23,227 bases of DNA, from the NCBI GenBank assembly GCA_002358575.1, contig DEPD01000139.1:1-23227 (forward strand), written 5' to 3'. Positions 14,705 to 23,063 of the stretch are shown here, one piece after another (within the stretch, counting starts at the first letter, position 1; every line of letters starts with the position of its first letter). The position numbers and the translations under genes are program-made. The DNA is from Lachnospiraceae bacterium UBA3401 (GTDB lineage: Bacteria > Bacillota > Clostridia > Lachnospirales > Lachnospiraceae). The notes beneath the pieces are model-generated. The model saw only the letters and a list, made by a program, of their open reading frames with translations, was not told where the DNA came from and did no database searches.

Positions 14705-17203
14705 ATGACAAAAAAAACAAAATTTATTTCCATAAAAGTTAAACTTCTGGGGATTATCCTGCCTGTAATTATCATTATTATGACAGTTCTTACAGGGTTG
14801 TTCTATTATGTATCAAAAAATGTAATTCAGTCAAATGCGCATGATTTACTACAGATATCAGTGGAAAGCCAAGCTTCTGAGATGGAGGCATGGCTGGAGA
14901 GGAACCTTGTGTCTGCCAGTGTTGCAAAGCAGGCTGCCGAGGAAATGGGATTTGATGATGTACAACTTCAAGATTTTTTAGACTCTTATTATAATTATGA
15001 TAACAACTATTCCGAGGGATTTTATATTGCAGATGCAGACGGAACACTTTTTCAAGCAAAACCTGTTAAAAGCGTTGCGCTGAGGGCGCCAGATGCAGAG
15101 GGAAATTACTTAAACAATGGAGATTTTGCAATTGAGGAGAGCCTGACAGATGATGCAGATTGGATGTTTCTTACAGCGTTAGAAGGTGCGGCACAAGCGC
15201 AGATTCAGGATGGGGAGGTTTCTATTGATATCACCAATGAGGGAACAGTGGATTACAGTGTACAGTTTGTACAGCCAAATGTTCCTGTGAAAAAGGGCGC
15301 AGAGTATATTGTCCGTTTTGATGCTTATGCGGACGAAAATCGGACAATGAAAATCAGTGTCACAGCACCAGATAGAGAATATAAGCGTTATCTTGAGGAC
15401 ACAGTTGTATCTATGACGACAGAAAAGCAGACGTATTCCTATAAGTTTACCATGACAGATTATGATGATGCAAATGCGCGTATGGAATTTAATCTTGGCG
15501 CAGCAGGTTCGACAGCAGGCGTAAAAATTGGCAATGTGTCAGTTGTTATGAGTAAACAGCCACTTTCCACAGAAGATGCCGAGAATGTAGTAAAAACAGA
15601 TGTGACGCAGACAGAGTGGTTTCGCGACGGGCTGACTCGTGTGAATGTAGGATTTACCAATGCTTACACAAACGAGAATGGAATGCCGGTTATCAGTGCA
15701 TGTGGTATGTTGCGCACAGCGTCTGATTCTGTGCGTGTTATCTCAATGGATTTGTCGTTGGACAAAGTGAGTGTCTATGTCAATAGTTTTGTAAAAATGG
15801 AGAACGCCGAGGCTTTTTTGGTAAATTCTAATGATAATACAATCCTTGCATCGCGCGATAAATCAATGATTTCCAAGAAAATAGATGAGTTAGACAATAT
15901 ATTTATGAAAGATATTGCAAGTAAGATTTCGCAAGAAGAGATGAACCTGACAGAAATCGATGGAAATATTACTGTTTTTCAGGAGATTTCTGGCACGGAT
16001 TGGGTGCTGGTGTCCTATGTTCCAGCTGCTACAGTATATCGTGACCTAAATGGTATTAGAAATATTATGATACTTTTTGGCGTTGTTTCTGTGTTGGCAC
16101 TGACTGTATTGATTGAGCGGATTATTCATGTGGTGATTCATCCAGTGCGTGGATTGACACAAGTAATCAGAAATATGACAGGGGGTAATTTTACTCCTTA
16201 CAGTGCAGTGAGAAGTAGTGATGAGATTGGTGTGATGAGCCGATGCGTCGAACAGTTTATTGTTACAATGCGCGGAATGCTTGCTTCTATTGATAATGTG
16301 TCTCATACGCTGCACGACCAGGCGGGTAATAGCAAGAAAGTATCCAATCAAATGTTTGATGCATCGAAAAAGCAGAATCAGTCGATGAAAGATTTGAATA
16401 TGACAGTCGAACAGCTTTCTGTCTCTGTCAATGAAATTGCACAGAGTGCGACAACATTGGCTTCTCTCGTGGCAGAGACCAAAGAGGACGGCGACGGTAT
16501 GAATGACAGAATGAAAGAGACCATCAGCATTTCCCAGAAAGGAAAAGAGGTTATGCAAGACGTCGATACCGCAATGCAGAGCATTGATAATTCTGTGCAT
16601 CAATTACAACATGCAATTGATGAGGTGGGAAATGTTTCTGGTGAGATTACCAATATTACAAGAGTGATTGGTGATATCGCAGACGAGACCAATCTGTTGT
16701 CTCTCAACGCTTCCATCGAGGCAGCGCGTGCTGGTGCGGCGGGAAAAGGGTTTACTGTGGTGGCGTCAGAAATTGGCAAGTTGGCGCAGACAAGTATGGA
16801 GTCAGTGAAGCATATTGACACACTTGTTTTGGAAATACAGACACTGATTGGAGATGTCATTGAACAGGCAAACAGCAATGTGGAAAATATTAACAATAGC
16901 AGTGCACTAATTGGAAATGCAGTGACAACATATGATACAATTTTTGAAAATATTGTTGTGGTTGGAGAGTTGGCGCAGCAGATGATACAGAAGGTGGACC
17001 AGGTGGAGGATGTCGCACGTAATGTGGCGGCAATCTCAGAGGAACAGGCTGCAAGCTCCCAAGAGATACTTGGATCATCGGATATTTTGGTAGAGCAGGC
17101 AGACGGTTTGATGGCAAATAGTGAGATCGTTGCGAAGGAATCCAAGGAACTGACGACATCGGCAGAAGCGTTGGAGACACAGATTCGGATGTTTCAAGTA
17201 TAG
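14705..17203 (+). CDS. Methyl-accepting chemotaxis protein with a carbohydrate-binding module inserted in its Cache sensor
   Basis: An 832-residue transmembrane receptor, longer than usual (about 650-670 for Cache receptors). TM1 is at about residues 14-36 and TM2 at 453-475. The outside region starts as a Cache domain (FYIADADGTLFQ near 107-118) and resumes after an interruption (TQTEWFRDGLTRVNVG, ISACGMLRTASDSVRV, FLVNSNDNTILASRD). The interruption at about 126-282 is a carbohydrate-binding module of the CBM4/9 type. It is strikingly like the first module after the GH16 domain of the neighbouring enzyme; both contain GNYxxNGDF, DAYADE, APDR, YLED and TTEKQTY. HAMP follows TM2 (HPVRGLTQVIRNMTGGNF). 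The signalling tip is ETNLLSLNASIEAARAGAAG at about 660. No CheR-binding pentapeptide is seen at the end. It should signal to CheA/CheW and flagella in response to glucan or to the binding protein coded just upstream. Confidence 0.93.
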   Translation: MTKKTKFISIKVKLLGIILPVIIIIMTVLTGLFYYVSKNVIQSNAHDLLQISVESQASEMEAWLERNLVSASVAKQAAEEMGFDDVQLQDFLDSYYNYDNNYSEGFYIADADGTLFQAKPVKSVALRAPDAEGNYLNNGDFAIEESLTDDADWMFLTALEGAAQAQIQDGEVSIDITNEGTVDYSVQFVQPNVPVKKGAEYIVRFDAYADENRTMKISVTAPDREYKRYLEDTVVSMTTEKQTYSYKFTMTDYDDANARMEFNLGAAGSTAGVKIGNVSVVMSKQPLSTEDAENVVKTDVTQTEWFRDGLTRVNVGFTNAYTNENGMPVISACGMLRTASDSVRVISMDLSLDKVSVYVNSFVKMENAEAFLVNSNDNTILASRDKSMISKKIDELDNIFMKDIASKISQEEMNLTEIDGNITVFQEISGTDWVLVSYVPAATVYRDLNGIRNIMILFGVVSVLALTVLIERIIHVVIHPVRGLTQVIRNMTGGNFTPYSAVRSSDEIGVMSRCVEQFIVTMRGMLASIDNVSHTLHDQAGNSKKVSNQMFDASKKQNQSMKDLNMTVEQLSVSVNEIAQSATTLASLVAETKEDGDGMNDRMKETISISQKGKEVMQDVDTAMQSIDNSVHQLQHAIDEVGNVSGEITNITRVIGDIADETNLLSLNASIEAARAGAAGKGFTVVASEIGKLAQTSMESVKHIDTLVLEIQTLIGDVIEQANSNVENINNSSALIGNAVTTYDTIFENIVVVGELAQQMIQKVDQVEDVARNVAAISEEQAASSQEILGSSDILVEQADGLMANSEIVAKESKELTTSAEALETQIRMFQV

Positions 17204-17238
17204 TGTTTCATAAGAAGTTGTATGAGGTATTTTTTACA

Positions 17239-17268
17239 ACTCTAAAAAGACTTTTAGAGTCTATTTTT
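17239..17268 (+). terminator. Rho-independent terminator after the chemoreceptor gene
   Basis: ACTCTAAAA (17239-17247) pairs with TTTTAGAGT (17252-17260) around an AGAC loop and is followed by CTATTTTT. The stem is AT-rich but symmetrical, and the T-run is well placed. It separates the sensor genes from the GH16 gene, which therefore probably has its own promoter or depends on readthrough. Confidence 0.7.
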
Positions 17269-17276
17269 CCCAAAAG

Positions 17277-17341
17277 AAGGAGGTGCGAGAACAAATGTTT
17301 GAAAAGTGACCGTAAACAGGCAGTTTTTTAACAGGCTGCCT
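17277..17341 (+). other. Leader of the GH16 gene with a four-codon minicistron
   Basis: A very strong ribosome site AAGGAGGTG (17277-17285) serves an ATG at 17295 that opens a tiny frame, Met-Phe-Glu-Lys-stop (17295-17309). It is followed by inverted arms AGGCAG (17318-17323) and CTGCCT (17336-17341) with a T6 run inside the loop. The true start of the GH16 gene comes later at 17367. The minicistron could be a leader-peptide type control or a leftover of an older start region. I could not find a convincing -35/-10 pair between the upstream terminator and the gene. Confidence 0.35.
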
Positions 17342-17366
17342 CATAATCTAAGAAAGGAAGATGCAG

Positions 17367-20300
17367 ATGAAAAAGAAAGTACATAGGTCAATAACAGTAT
17401 TAATTCTGACATTCATGTTAATGCTTTTCGCAGGGGGTATTCCAGCTTTAGCGGAAAATAGTATCTCTATTAATAATTCCAGATGTACAGTAAATATCGG
17501 TGATGAAGAGAATCCGTTGGTACTCTGGATCAATAACCTGCCAGAAGGCAAAAAGACGAGATGGGTCTCTTGGAATGAGAATGTTGCGACCGTCGAACAA
17601 GAGGGAGAAAAAGGCGTAGTGACAGCGCTTAGAAAAGGAAAAGCTATTATTTCATCAGGCATTGGTTTTCCACGTATAACGTGTGTTGTCACAGTGGTAG
17701 AACCAAGTATTAAATTAAACAAGACAACAACAGTCCTGTACTGTGCGCCTGCTTTGGAAAGTTCAAAGGCAGTGTCCAGTGGAAACACAATACAGTTGAA
17801 GGCGACTGTAAAAGGCGCAAATAAAGATACAGTGTGGAACAGTAGCAACAAGGATGTTGCCACTGTGGATAAAGATGGAAAAGTGACTTCCGTTTCCGCA
17901 GGAACAGCGAATATCACTGCGACGGCAAATGGAAAATCAACTGTTTGCAAAGTGACTGTGAAGGACAATGCGCTCTCACTCAACCTTGATGAGATGCAGT
18001 TGAGTACAAAAGGAATAGGAAGTTCCATAAAACTTGTGCCCACAATTATCGGTGTGAATAAGAAAGTGACATGGACAACTTCAAATGCAACGATTGCAAC
18101 CGTAAAGGGCGGAAAAGTCACAGGAAAGAAAGCTGGCGAGGCATATATAACCGCTAAGGCAAATGGTGTATCAGCAGAATGCCATGTCAAGGTAGAGGAA
18201 GGTTTGATCTCTATCAATGAGGAGCATGTGCAACTTTATATGATAAATGATACTGCTGAGACAAAGCAGTTAAAGACAAATGCTTCCAAGGCAGATGCTG
18301 TTATGTGGACCAGTAGCGACGAGAAGATTGCAATAGTGGACAGCAAAGGTGTTGTGTCGGCAAGGGGCGTGGGGACAGCGGTTATCACTGCTGCTTGCGG
18401 TGGCAAAATGGATACTTGTACGGTTAAAGTGACAGGTACTGCGACGTCAATCGCGGAAAAAATTATTTATTTAAAGACAAAAGGCGCTGCAAAAACCTAT
18501 ACCTTAGATTGGTGCGTAACTGGACGGAAAAGTGCTGTAAAATGGAAGAGCTCGAACACGAAAGTGGCTTCAGTAAACAATGGAAAGATTACAGCAAAGA
18601 AGGTTGGAACTGCGATTATTACGGCGGAGGCAAACGGTGTTACAGATAACGTAACTGTGACAGTACAGGAGTTTTCGCCAACAATAGCCTTAAATCAGAG
18701 TGAATATATGCTCTACACAAAGGGAAAAGGAAACACAGTCACAATAAAAGCAGTTGTAGATGGAGCCAACAAAAAGGTAGTGTGGAAGAGCAGCAACGGT
18801 GAGATTGCAGAAGTAAACGCGAAAGGTAAAGTGACAGCGAAAAAACCTGGACGGACGCTGATCACTGCGGAGGCAAATGGTGTGATCGCCAAGTGTTGGG
18901 TTCGCGTGAAAGAATCTAAAGTAACACTTGAGAAAAAGTATTATCTGATGAATATTGGTGATAAAGCGACATTGGCAGCGGATATTGTCGGTGCAAGTCA
19001 ATCTGTGAAGTATAAGTCCTCTAATGCAAAAGTAGCTGCGATTACAAAAGGTGTTATCACAGCCAAAAAAGTTGGAAGTGCTGATATTAGTGTGACAGCA
19101 AATGGCATTACTTCGGTTTGTCATGTGATGGTGACAGACTGCAAGGAACATGATTGGAGATTGGCAGAAGGTGCAGAGAAAGAAAAGGACGATATTGTGG
19201 CAACTTGCGAGGAAAGAGGACTTACCACATATATTTGTACGAAATGCAACGGAAAAAAACAGGAAATTCTCGAACCATTAGGACATCAGTTTGGGAGGTG
19301 GACAGTGATAGTTAAGGCGACAGAAAATGCGGCAGGTTTGGAAAAACAGATATGTAGTCGCTGTGATGCAGAGAATACCAGAAGTATGCCTGCAAAGGGA
19401 AAAGGCTATATTGCCGAGGCATACAAGCTTGTCTGGGAAGATAAATTTGATGGGGATAAACTCAATCTCAATGACTGGAATTTTGAGTATCATGAGCCTG
19501 GCTGGGTAAATGCAGAGTTACAGGAATATGTAGATTCTAAGGACAATATATATGTTCAAGATGGGAAACTCTACATTCAAGCATTGAAGGAAATAAGAGA
19601 TGGTAAGGCATATTACACATCAGGAAGAATCAATACCAAGGGAAAGAAAAATTATCAGTATGGAAGATTTGAAGTAAGCGCAAAGGTTCCAAGCGGAAAA
19701 GGATTTTTGCCTGCATTTTGGATGATGCCAGAAGATGAGAGTTATTATGGTCAGTGGCCAAAGTGTGGTGAGATTGATGTGATGGAGGTTCATGGAAGTG
19801 CACTTTCTACCACCTATGGAACCCTTCATTTTGGGGAACCACATACACAGAAGCAAGGCAGTTATACCTTGCCAGAAGGAGAGGAAAATTTCGGGGAAAA
19901 ATTTCATGTATTTGCGTGTGAGTGGGACCCAGATGAGTTTCGGTTCTATGTAGATGATGTATTATTTTATACCGTTAATGATTGGTTTACTCAAAAACCT
20001 GGATTTGGAAAAGTTGCTTATCCCGCGCCTTATGATCAGCCATTTTATATGATACTGAATTTGGCTGTTGGTGGTAGTTGGGTAGGATATCCAGATGAGG
20101 ATGATAAGTTTGAAGAAAATGCACAGTTTGTGATTGACTATGTTCGGGTATATCAAAAAGACGATTATGACACAGATGTTGACAAGCCGGAAAATGAAGT
20201 GAAGCTTAGAGACCCAGACGAGACAGGAAATTATATTATCAACGGTGATTTTGCAAAAGTAGAAGATTTAACCAAGGAAGATTCAAACTGGCAGATACTT

Positions 20301-21665
20301 TTTGCCAATGGTGGTGCTGCAACAGCAGAGATATCTGACAATGCGTTGCATATCACATCGACAAGTGCTGGCACAGTGAACTATGGCGTACAGATAGTAC
20401 AGGCAAATCTGCCAATGGAAAATGGTGCAAAGTATAGGCTGACTTATGATGCTTATGCAGATGAAGCGCGCACAATGATTACAGGAATCTCAGCACCTGA
20501 CAGGGGATATATCCGCTATTTGGAGGATAAGACAGTAAACTTAACAACGGAAAAACAGACATACGAACATATTTTTGATATGACTGCGGACAGCGATGCA
20601 AATGGCAGAGTAGAATTTAATCTTGGAAATCAAGGATCGATTGCGAAAGTTCATATTAGCAATGTAAGACTAACAAAGGAAGGCGACGCCGAAAAAGAAG
20701 AAAAAGGTGTTTTACCTGATGGCAATTATGTGTATAATGGACAATTTAATGAGGGAAACGAGCCAGGAAGACTGCGCCTTGCGTATTGGGATTGGGAAAC
20801 TAGACAGTGCAAAGGTGCAAAAGTATCCGTTACAAATGACAGTATACGGGAGTTGAAAGTGGTAGTGCCAGATTCTGTAAATGGTCTTGATCAGGTAACA
20901 GTATTCCAAGAGGACATTGCCATTTCTGGCGGAAAGAAATATATTCTTAGTTTTGATGCCTACGCAGATGGAAATAAGACCATACAAACGACTGTGGCAG
21001 GAAAGACCTTTGACAGCGCATTGACAACAGCTAAAACGAGCTACAAATACGAGTTTGAGACACCCACAGACTTGAGTGCAAGCAAGATTTGTTTCCTGCT
21101 TGGAAACGCAGGCACGACATATATTGACAATGTGTGTGTTCGGGAAGATTGCATGATTGTAAATGGAGATTTTTCTAACGGATTACTGGGTTATGAAGTA
21201 TATGTGAATGATGCAGCAAAAGTTTCTGATTATATTGTGGATTCATTAAATGAAAAAGATGCATTCTCTATGGATATCACGGACACTGGTGATCAGGATT
21301 GGTATATTCAGTTAAAACAAGGTGGTATTAAACTTGAAAAAGATAAGTGGTATAAACTTTCATTTGATGCCAAGTCAACAGTTGACAGAGAGATTATGTA
21401 TGCGTTACAAAGAGATGGCACAAGTGATGATGACTGGACACCTTACTCTGGACAGCCAAAAGCGGCATTGACAGCAGGATTCCAGACTTTTGAAAAAGTA
21501 TTTCAAATGAAATCAGATACGGATGCAAATACAATCCTTAGTATCTCCATAGGGGCTGTCGGCGGAAAACAAATTGCGCAAAAGCACACAATTGTAATTG
21601 ACAATATTAATTTGGAAGAGACAGAACCTCAGGAGGAGCCAGTAGAACCACCTGTTGATCCATGA
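17367..21665 (+). CDS. Secreted multidomain GH16 endo-beta-glucanase (laminarinase/lichenase type), cut short by in-frame TGA
   Basis: A 1432-residue secreted enzyme. Start at 17367 (AAGGA 8 bases before) gives MKKKVHRSITVLILTFMLML with cleavage near ALA (residue 29). Seven BIG2 Ig-like repeats follow (about 30-590, boundaries near 109, 200, 278, 356, 434, 516). Then comes a Cys-containing linker (591-680) with two CxxC pairs (ICTKC, ICSRC). The GH16 domain spans about 684-930, starting KLVWEDKFDGDKLNLNDW, with catalytic motif GEIDVMEVHG: nucleophile Glu802, Asp804, acid/base Glu807; the beta-bulge form EIDVME is that of laminarinases. Three CBM4/9-type modules follow (946-1106, 1113-1260, 1261-1416) and then a Pro/Glu linker ending at TGA 21663-21665. 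The same frame goes on after the stop with more modules. It should cut beta-1,3 or mixed beta-1,3/1,4-glucan outside the cell. No LPXTG sorting signal is present in this part. Confidence 0.9.
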   Translation: MKKKVHRSITVLILTFMLMLFAGGIPALAENSISINNSRCTVNIGDEENPLVLWINNLPEGKKTRWVSWNENVATVEQEGEKGVVTALRKGKAIISSGIGFPRITCVVTVVEPSIKLNKTTTVLYCAPALESSKAVSSGNTIQLKATVKGANKDTVWNSSNKDVATVDKDGKVTSVSAGTANITATANGKSTVCKVTVKDNALSLNLDEMQLSTKGIGSSIKLVPTIIGVNKKVTWTTSNATIATVKGGKVTGKKAGEAYITAKANGVSAECHVKVEEGLISINEEHVQLYMINDTAETKQLKTNASKADAVMWTSSDEKIAIVDSKGVVSARGVGTAVITAACGGKMDTCTVKVTGTATSIAEKIIYLKTKGAAKTYTLDWCVTGRKSAVKWKSSNTKVASVNNGKITAKKVGTAIITAEANGVTDNVTVTVQEFSPTIALNQSEYMLYTKGKGNTVTIKAVVDGANKKVVWKSSNGEIAEVNAKGKVTAKKPGRTLITAEANGVIAKCWVRVKESKVTLEKKYYLMNIGDKATLAADIVGASQSVKYKSSNAKVAAITKGVITAKKVGSADISVTANGITSVCHVMVTDCKEHDWRLAEGAEKEKDDIVATCEERGLTTYICTKCNGKKQEILEPLGHQFGRWTVIVKATENAAGLEKQICSRCDAENTRSMPAKGKGYIAEAYKLVWEDKFDGDKLNLNDWNFEYHEPGWVNAELQEYVDSKDNIYVQDGKLYIQALKEIRDGKAYYTSGRINTKGKKNYQYGRFEVSAKVPSGKGFLPAFWMMPEDESYYGQWPKCGEIDVMEVHGSALSTTYGTLHFGEPHTQKQGSYTLPEGEENFGEKFHVFACEWDPDEFRFYVDDVLFYTVNDWFTQKPGFGKVAYPAPYDQPFYMILNLAVGGSWVGYPDEDDKFEENAQFVIDYVRVYQKDDYDTDVDKPENEVKLRDPDETGNYIINGDFAKVEDLTKEDSNWQILFANGGAATAEISDNALHITSTSAGTVNYGVQIVQANLPMENGAKYRLTYDAYADEARTMITGISAPDRGYIRYLEDKTVNLTTEKQTYEHIFDMTADSDANGRVEFNLGNQGSIAKVHISNVRLTKEGDAEKEEKGVLPDGNYVYNGQFNEGNEPGRLRLAYWDWETRQCKGAKVSVTNDSIRELKVVVPDSVNGLDQVTVFQEDIAISGGKKYILSFDAYADGNKTIQTTVAGKTFDSALTTAKTSYKYEFETPTDLSASKICFLLGNAGTTYIDNVCVREDCMIVNGDFSNGLLGYEVYVNDAAKVSDYIVDSLNEKDAFSMDITDTGDQDWYIQLKQGGIKLEKDKWYKLSFDAKSTVDREIMYALQRDGTSDDDWTPYSGQPKAALTAGFQTFEKVFQMKSDTDANTILSISIGAVGGKQIAQKHTIVIDNINLEETEPQEEPVEPPVDP

Positions 21666-21671
21666 GCGAAT

Positions 21672-23063
21672 ATGATTCAGAATGGCGACTTTGCAGAGGG
21701 GGATGTGCATTGGACAAACGCAGTGACAGTACCTGGCGAAGCGGATGTAAGCTTCGCAGATGGAAAAGCAGTTTATCAGATTCACAATGTTGGAGAAGAA
21801 GACTGGAATGTACAGTTAAAACATACTGAACCTCTAACACTGGAGCAAGGAGCATCTTATCAGGTTACAATGAAAATAAAGTCCACAGAGTCCAGGACAG
21901 TAAAATATGCATTCCTAAATCCGACATATGACTGGTATGGTGGAGAAGACCTTGTACTAACTGCAAATGAAGAAAAGGCAGTAGATTTTAAATTAAATGT
22001 TGAAAAGCCTACAGAAAGAGAAATTACATTTGTTCTTTCAATGGGGCAGATTAAGGATAACGAAACAAGTGAATTGATTTCTACGCCGGCGTCAACAATT
22101 GAAATTGATGATATTTGCGTTGTGAAAATCAGTGAAGGTGGGGACACACCAGAAAATCCACCGGTAGAAGTCGAAACAGAGTTGATACAGAATGGTGATT
22201 TTGCAAGTGGCGAGGAAAAATGGTCATATTATGTGGATAACACGGCGACTGTAACAACTGATTTTACACAGAATAAAGCACGATATGAAATCACAAAAGC
22301 TGGAACAGCAGATTGGAATGTGCAATTGAAACAGGAAGGTCTCACAATGGAGGCAGGCGCATCGTATAAACTAGAAATGAAGATTGGTGCTTCAATTGAT
22401 AGAGATGTCAAAGTGGCGTTTATGGGAGCAGGTGACGCATGGCATGGTGGAACTGATATCAGTCTGACAAAAGATAAATTAAAATCTGTAAGCCGCATCA
22501 TTAAGTTAGAGGATAAGGAGATAATAGGAACATTATCATTTCAGATTTCTCTAGGTCAGCTAGGTGAAACTGAGCTTGTAGCACATGCGGTAGAAATCTC
22601 AGATATTAGCCTCACAAAGGCAGAGAGTGGTGCAACAGCAGATGAGGAAACAGAGACAGACCAAATGATTATTTCCCCAGAGACAGAAGAAGAATCCAAT
22701 TCAGAAGAAACCGACACCCAAGACAAACAGCCAGTTTTAGAAGAAGAGGATTCTAATTCAGAAACAGATACAACAAGTGATGTGGAGGAATCAGAGTTTA
22801 CAACAGAGGAAGAATCTCCAGAGACAGAAACAGAAAGCGAGACAGAGGAAGAATCCCCAGAGACAGAAACAGAGACAGAAACAGAAAGCGAGACAGAAGA
22901 ATCTTTTGAAACAGAGACAGAAAGCGAAACAGAAGAAGAATCCTCAGAAACAAAGAGTGAAACAGAAGAAGAATCTTTTGAAACAGAGACAGAAAGCGAA
23001 ACAGAAGAATCCTCAGAAACAAAGAGTGAAACAGAAAAAGAACTTTCTGAGATAGAATTGTAA
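21672..23063 (+). CDS. C-terminal part of the GH16 protein after the in-frame TGA: two CBM4/9-like modules and acidic tail
   Basis: This 463-residue stretch is in the same reading frame as the GH16 gene and begins 6 bases after its TGA. The frame reads ...EPPVDP-stop-ANMIQNGDF, and the stretch after the stop opens exactly like the other modules (NGDF start). Two modules are seen, about residues 1-155 (NMIQNGDFAEGDVHW, WNVQLKH, IEIDDICVVKI) and 172-318 (LIQNGDFASGEEKW, DWNVQLKQEG, VEISDISLTKA). From about 325 to the end is an acidic Glu/Thr/Ser-rich tail with tandem repeats. The ATG at 21672 has no ribosome site close by and no signal peptide would be made. I take it as the detached end of an originally ~1900-residue secreted protein, produced only by readthrough or not at all. 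No sortase or other anchor is visible at its end. Confidence 0.75.
   Translation: MIQNGDFAEGDVHWTNAVTVPGEADVSFADGKAVYQIHNVGEEDWNVQLKHTEPLTLEQGASYQVTMKIKSTESRTVKYAFLNPTYDWYGGEDLVLTANEEKAVDFKLNVEKPTEREITFVLSMGQIKDNETSELISTPASTIEIDDICVVKISEGGDTPENPPVEVETELIQNGDFASGEEKWSYYVDNTATVTTDFTQNKARYEITKAGTADWNVQLKQEGLTMEAGASYKLEMKIGASIDRDVKVAFMGAGDAWHGGTDISLTKDKLKSVSRIIKLEDKEIIGTLSFQISLGQLGETELVAHAVEISDISLTKAESGATADEETETDQMIISPETEEESNSEETDTQDKQPVLEEEDSNSETDTTSDVEESEFTTEEESPETETESETEEESPETETETETESETEESFETETESETEEESSETKSETEEESFETETESETEESSETKSETEKELSEIEL
22899..23036 (+). repeat. Tandem repeat coding for the acidic tail
   Basis: Two nearly identical units of 72 and about 69 bases (22899-22970 and from 22971) each start GAATCTTTTGAAACAGAGAC and contain CAGAAAGCGAAACAGAAG. 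They differ by one 3-base GAA step. Shorter GAGACAGAAACAGAAAGC-type repeats lie just upstream (22810-22895). All steps are multiples of three, so slippage changes the tail length without breaking the frame. Confidence 0.8.

Noticed and set aside
17210..17242. Possible third copy of the shared 24-bp element (GGTATTTTTTACAACT) before the GH16 gene
   Set aside because: Only the T-run plus ACAACT part matches, there is one extra T, no TATAAT follows at the 56-bp distance, and the stretch runs into the terminator hairpin.
17348..18217. Long minus-strand ORF (289 residues) opposite the BIG2 repeats
   Set aside because: Its composition mirrors the repeats on the other strand, it covers the GH16 signal peptide region, and the plus-strand protein has clear domains; it is a shadow frame.
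21663..21665. TGA read as selenocysteine
   Set aside because: It lies in a Pro/Glu linker between binding modules where a catalytic selenocysteine makes no sense, and I see no clear SECIS-like hairpin directly after it.
22810..23040. Short repeats suggesting a CRISPR array
   Set aside because: The repeats are tandem without unique spacers, keep a coding frame, and no cas genes are nearby.
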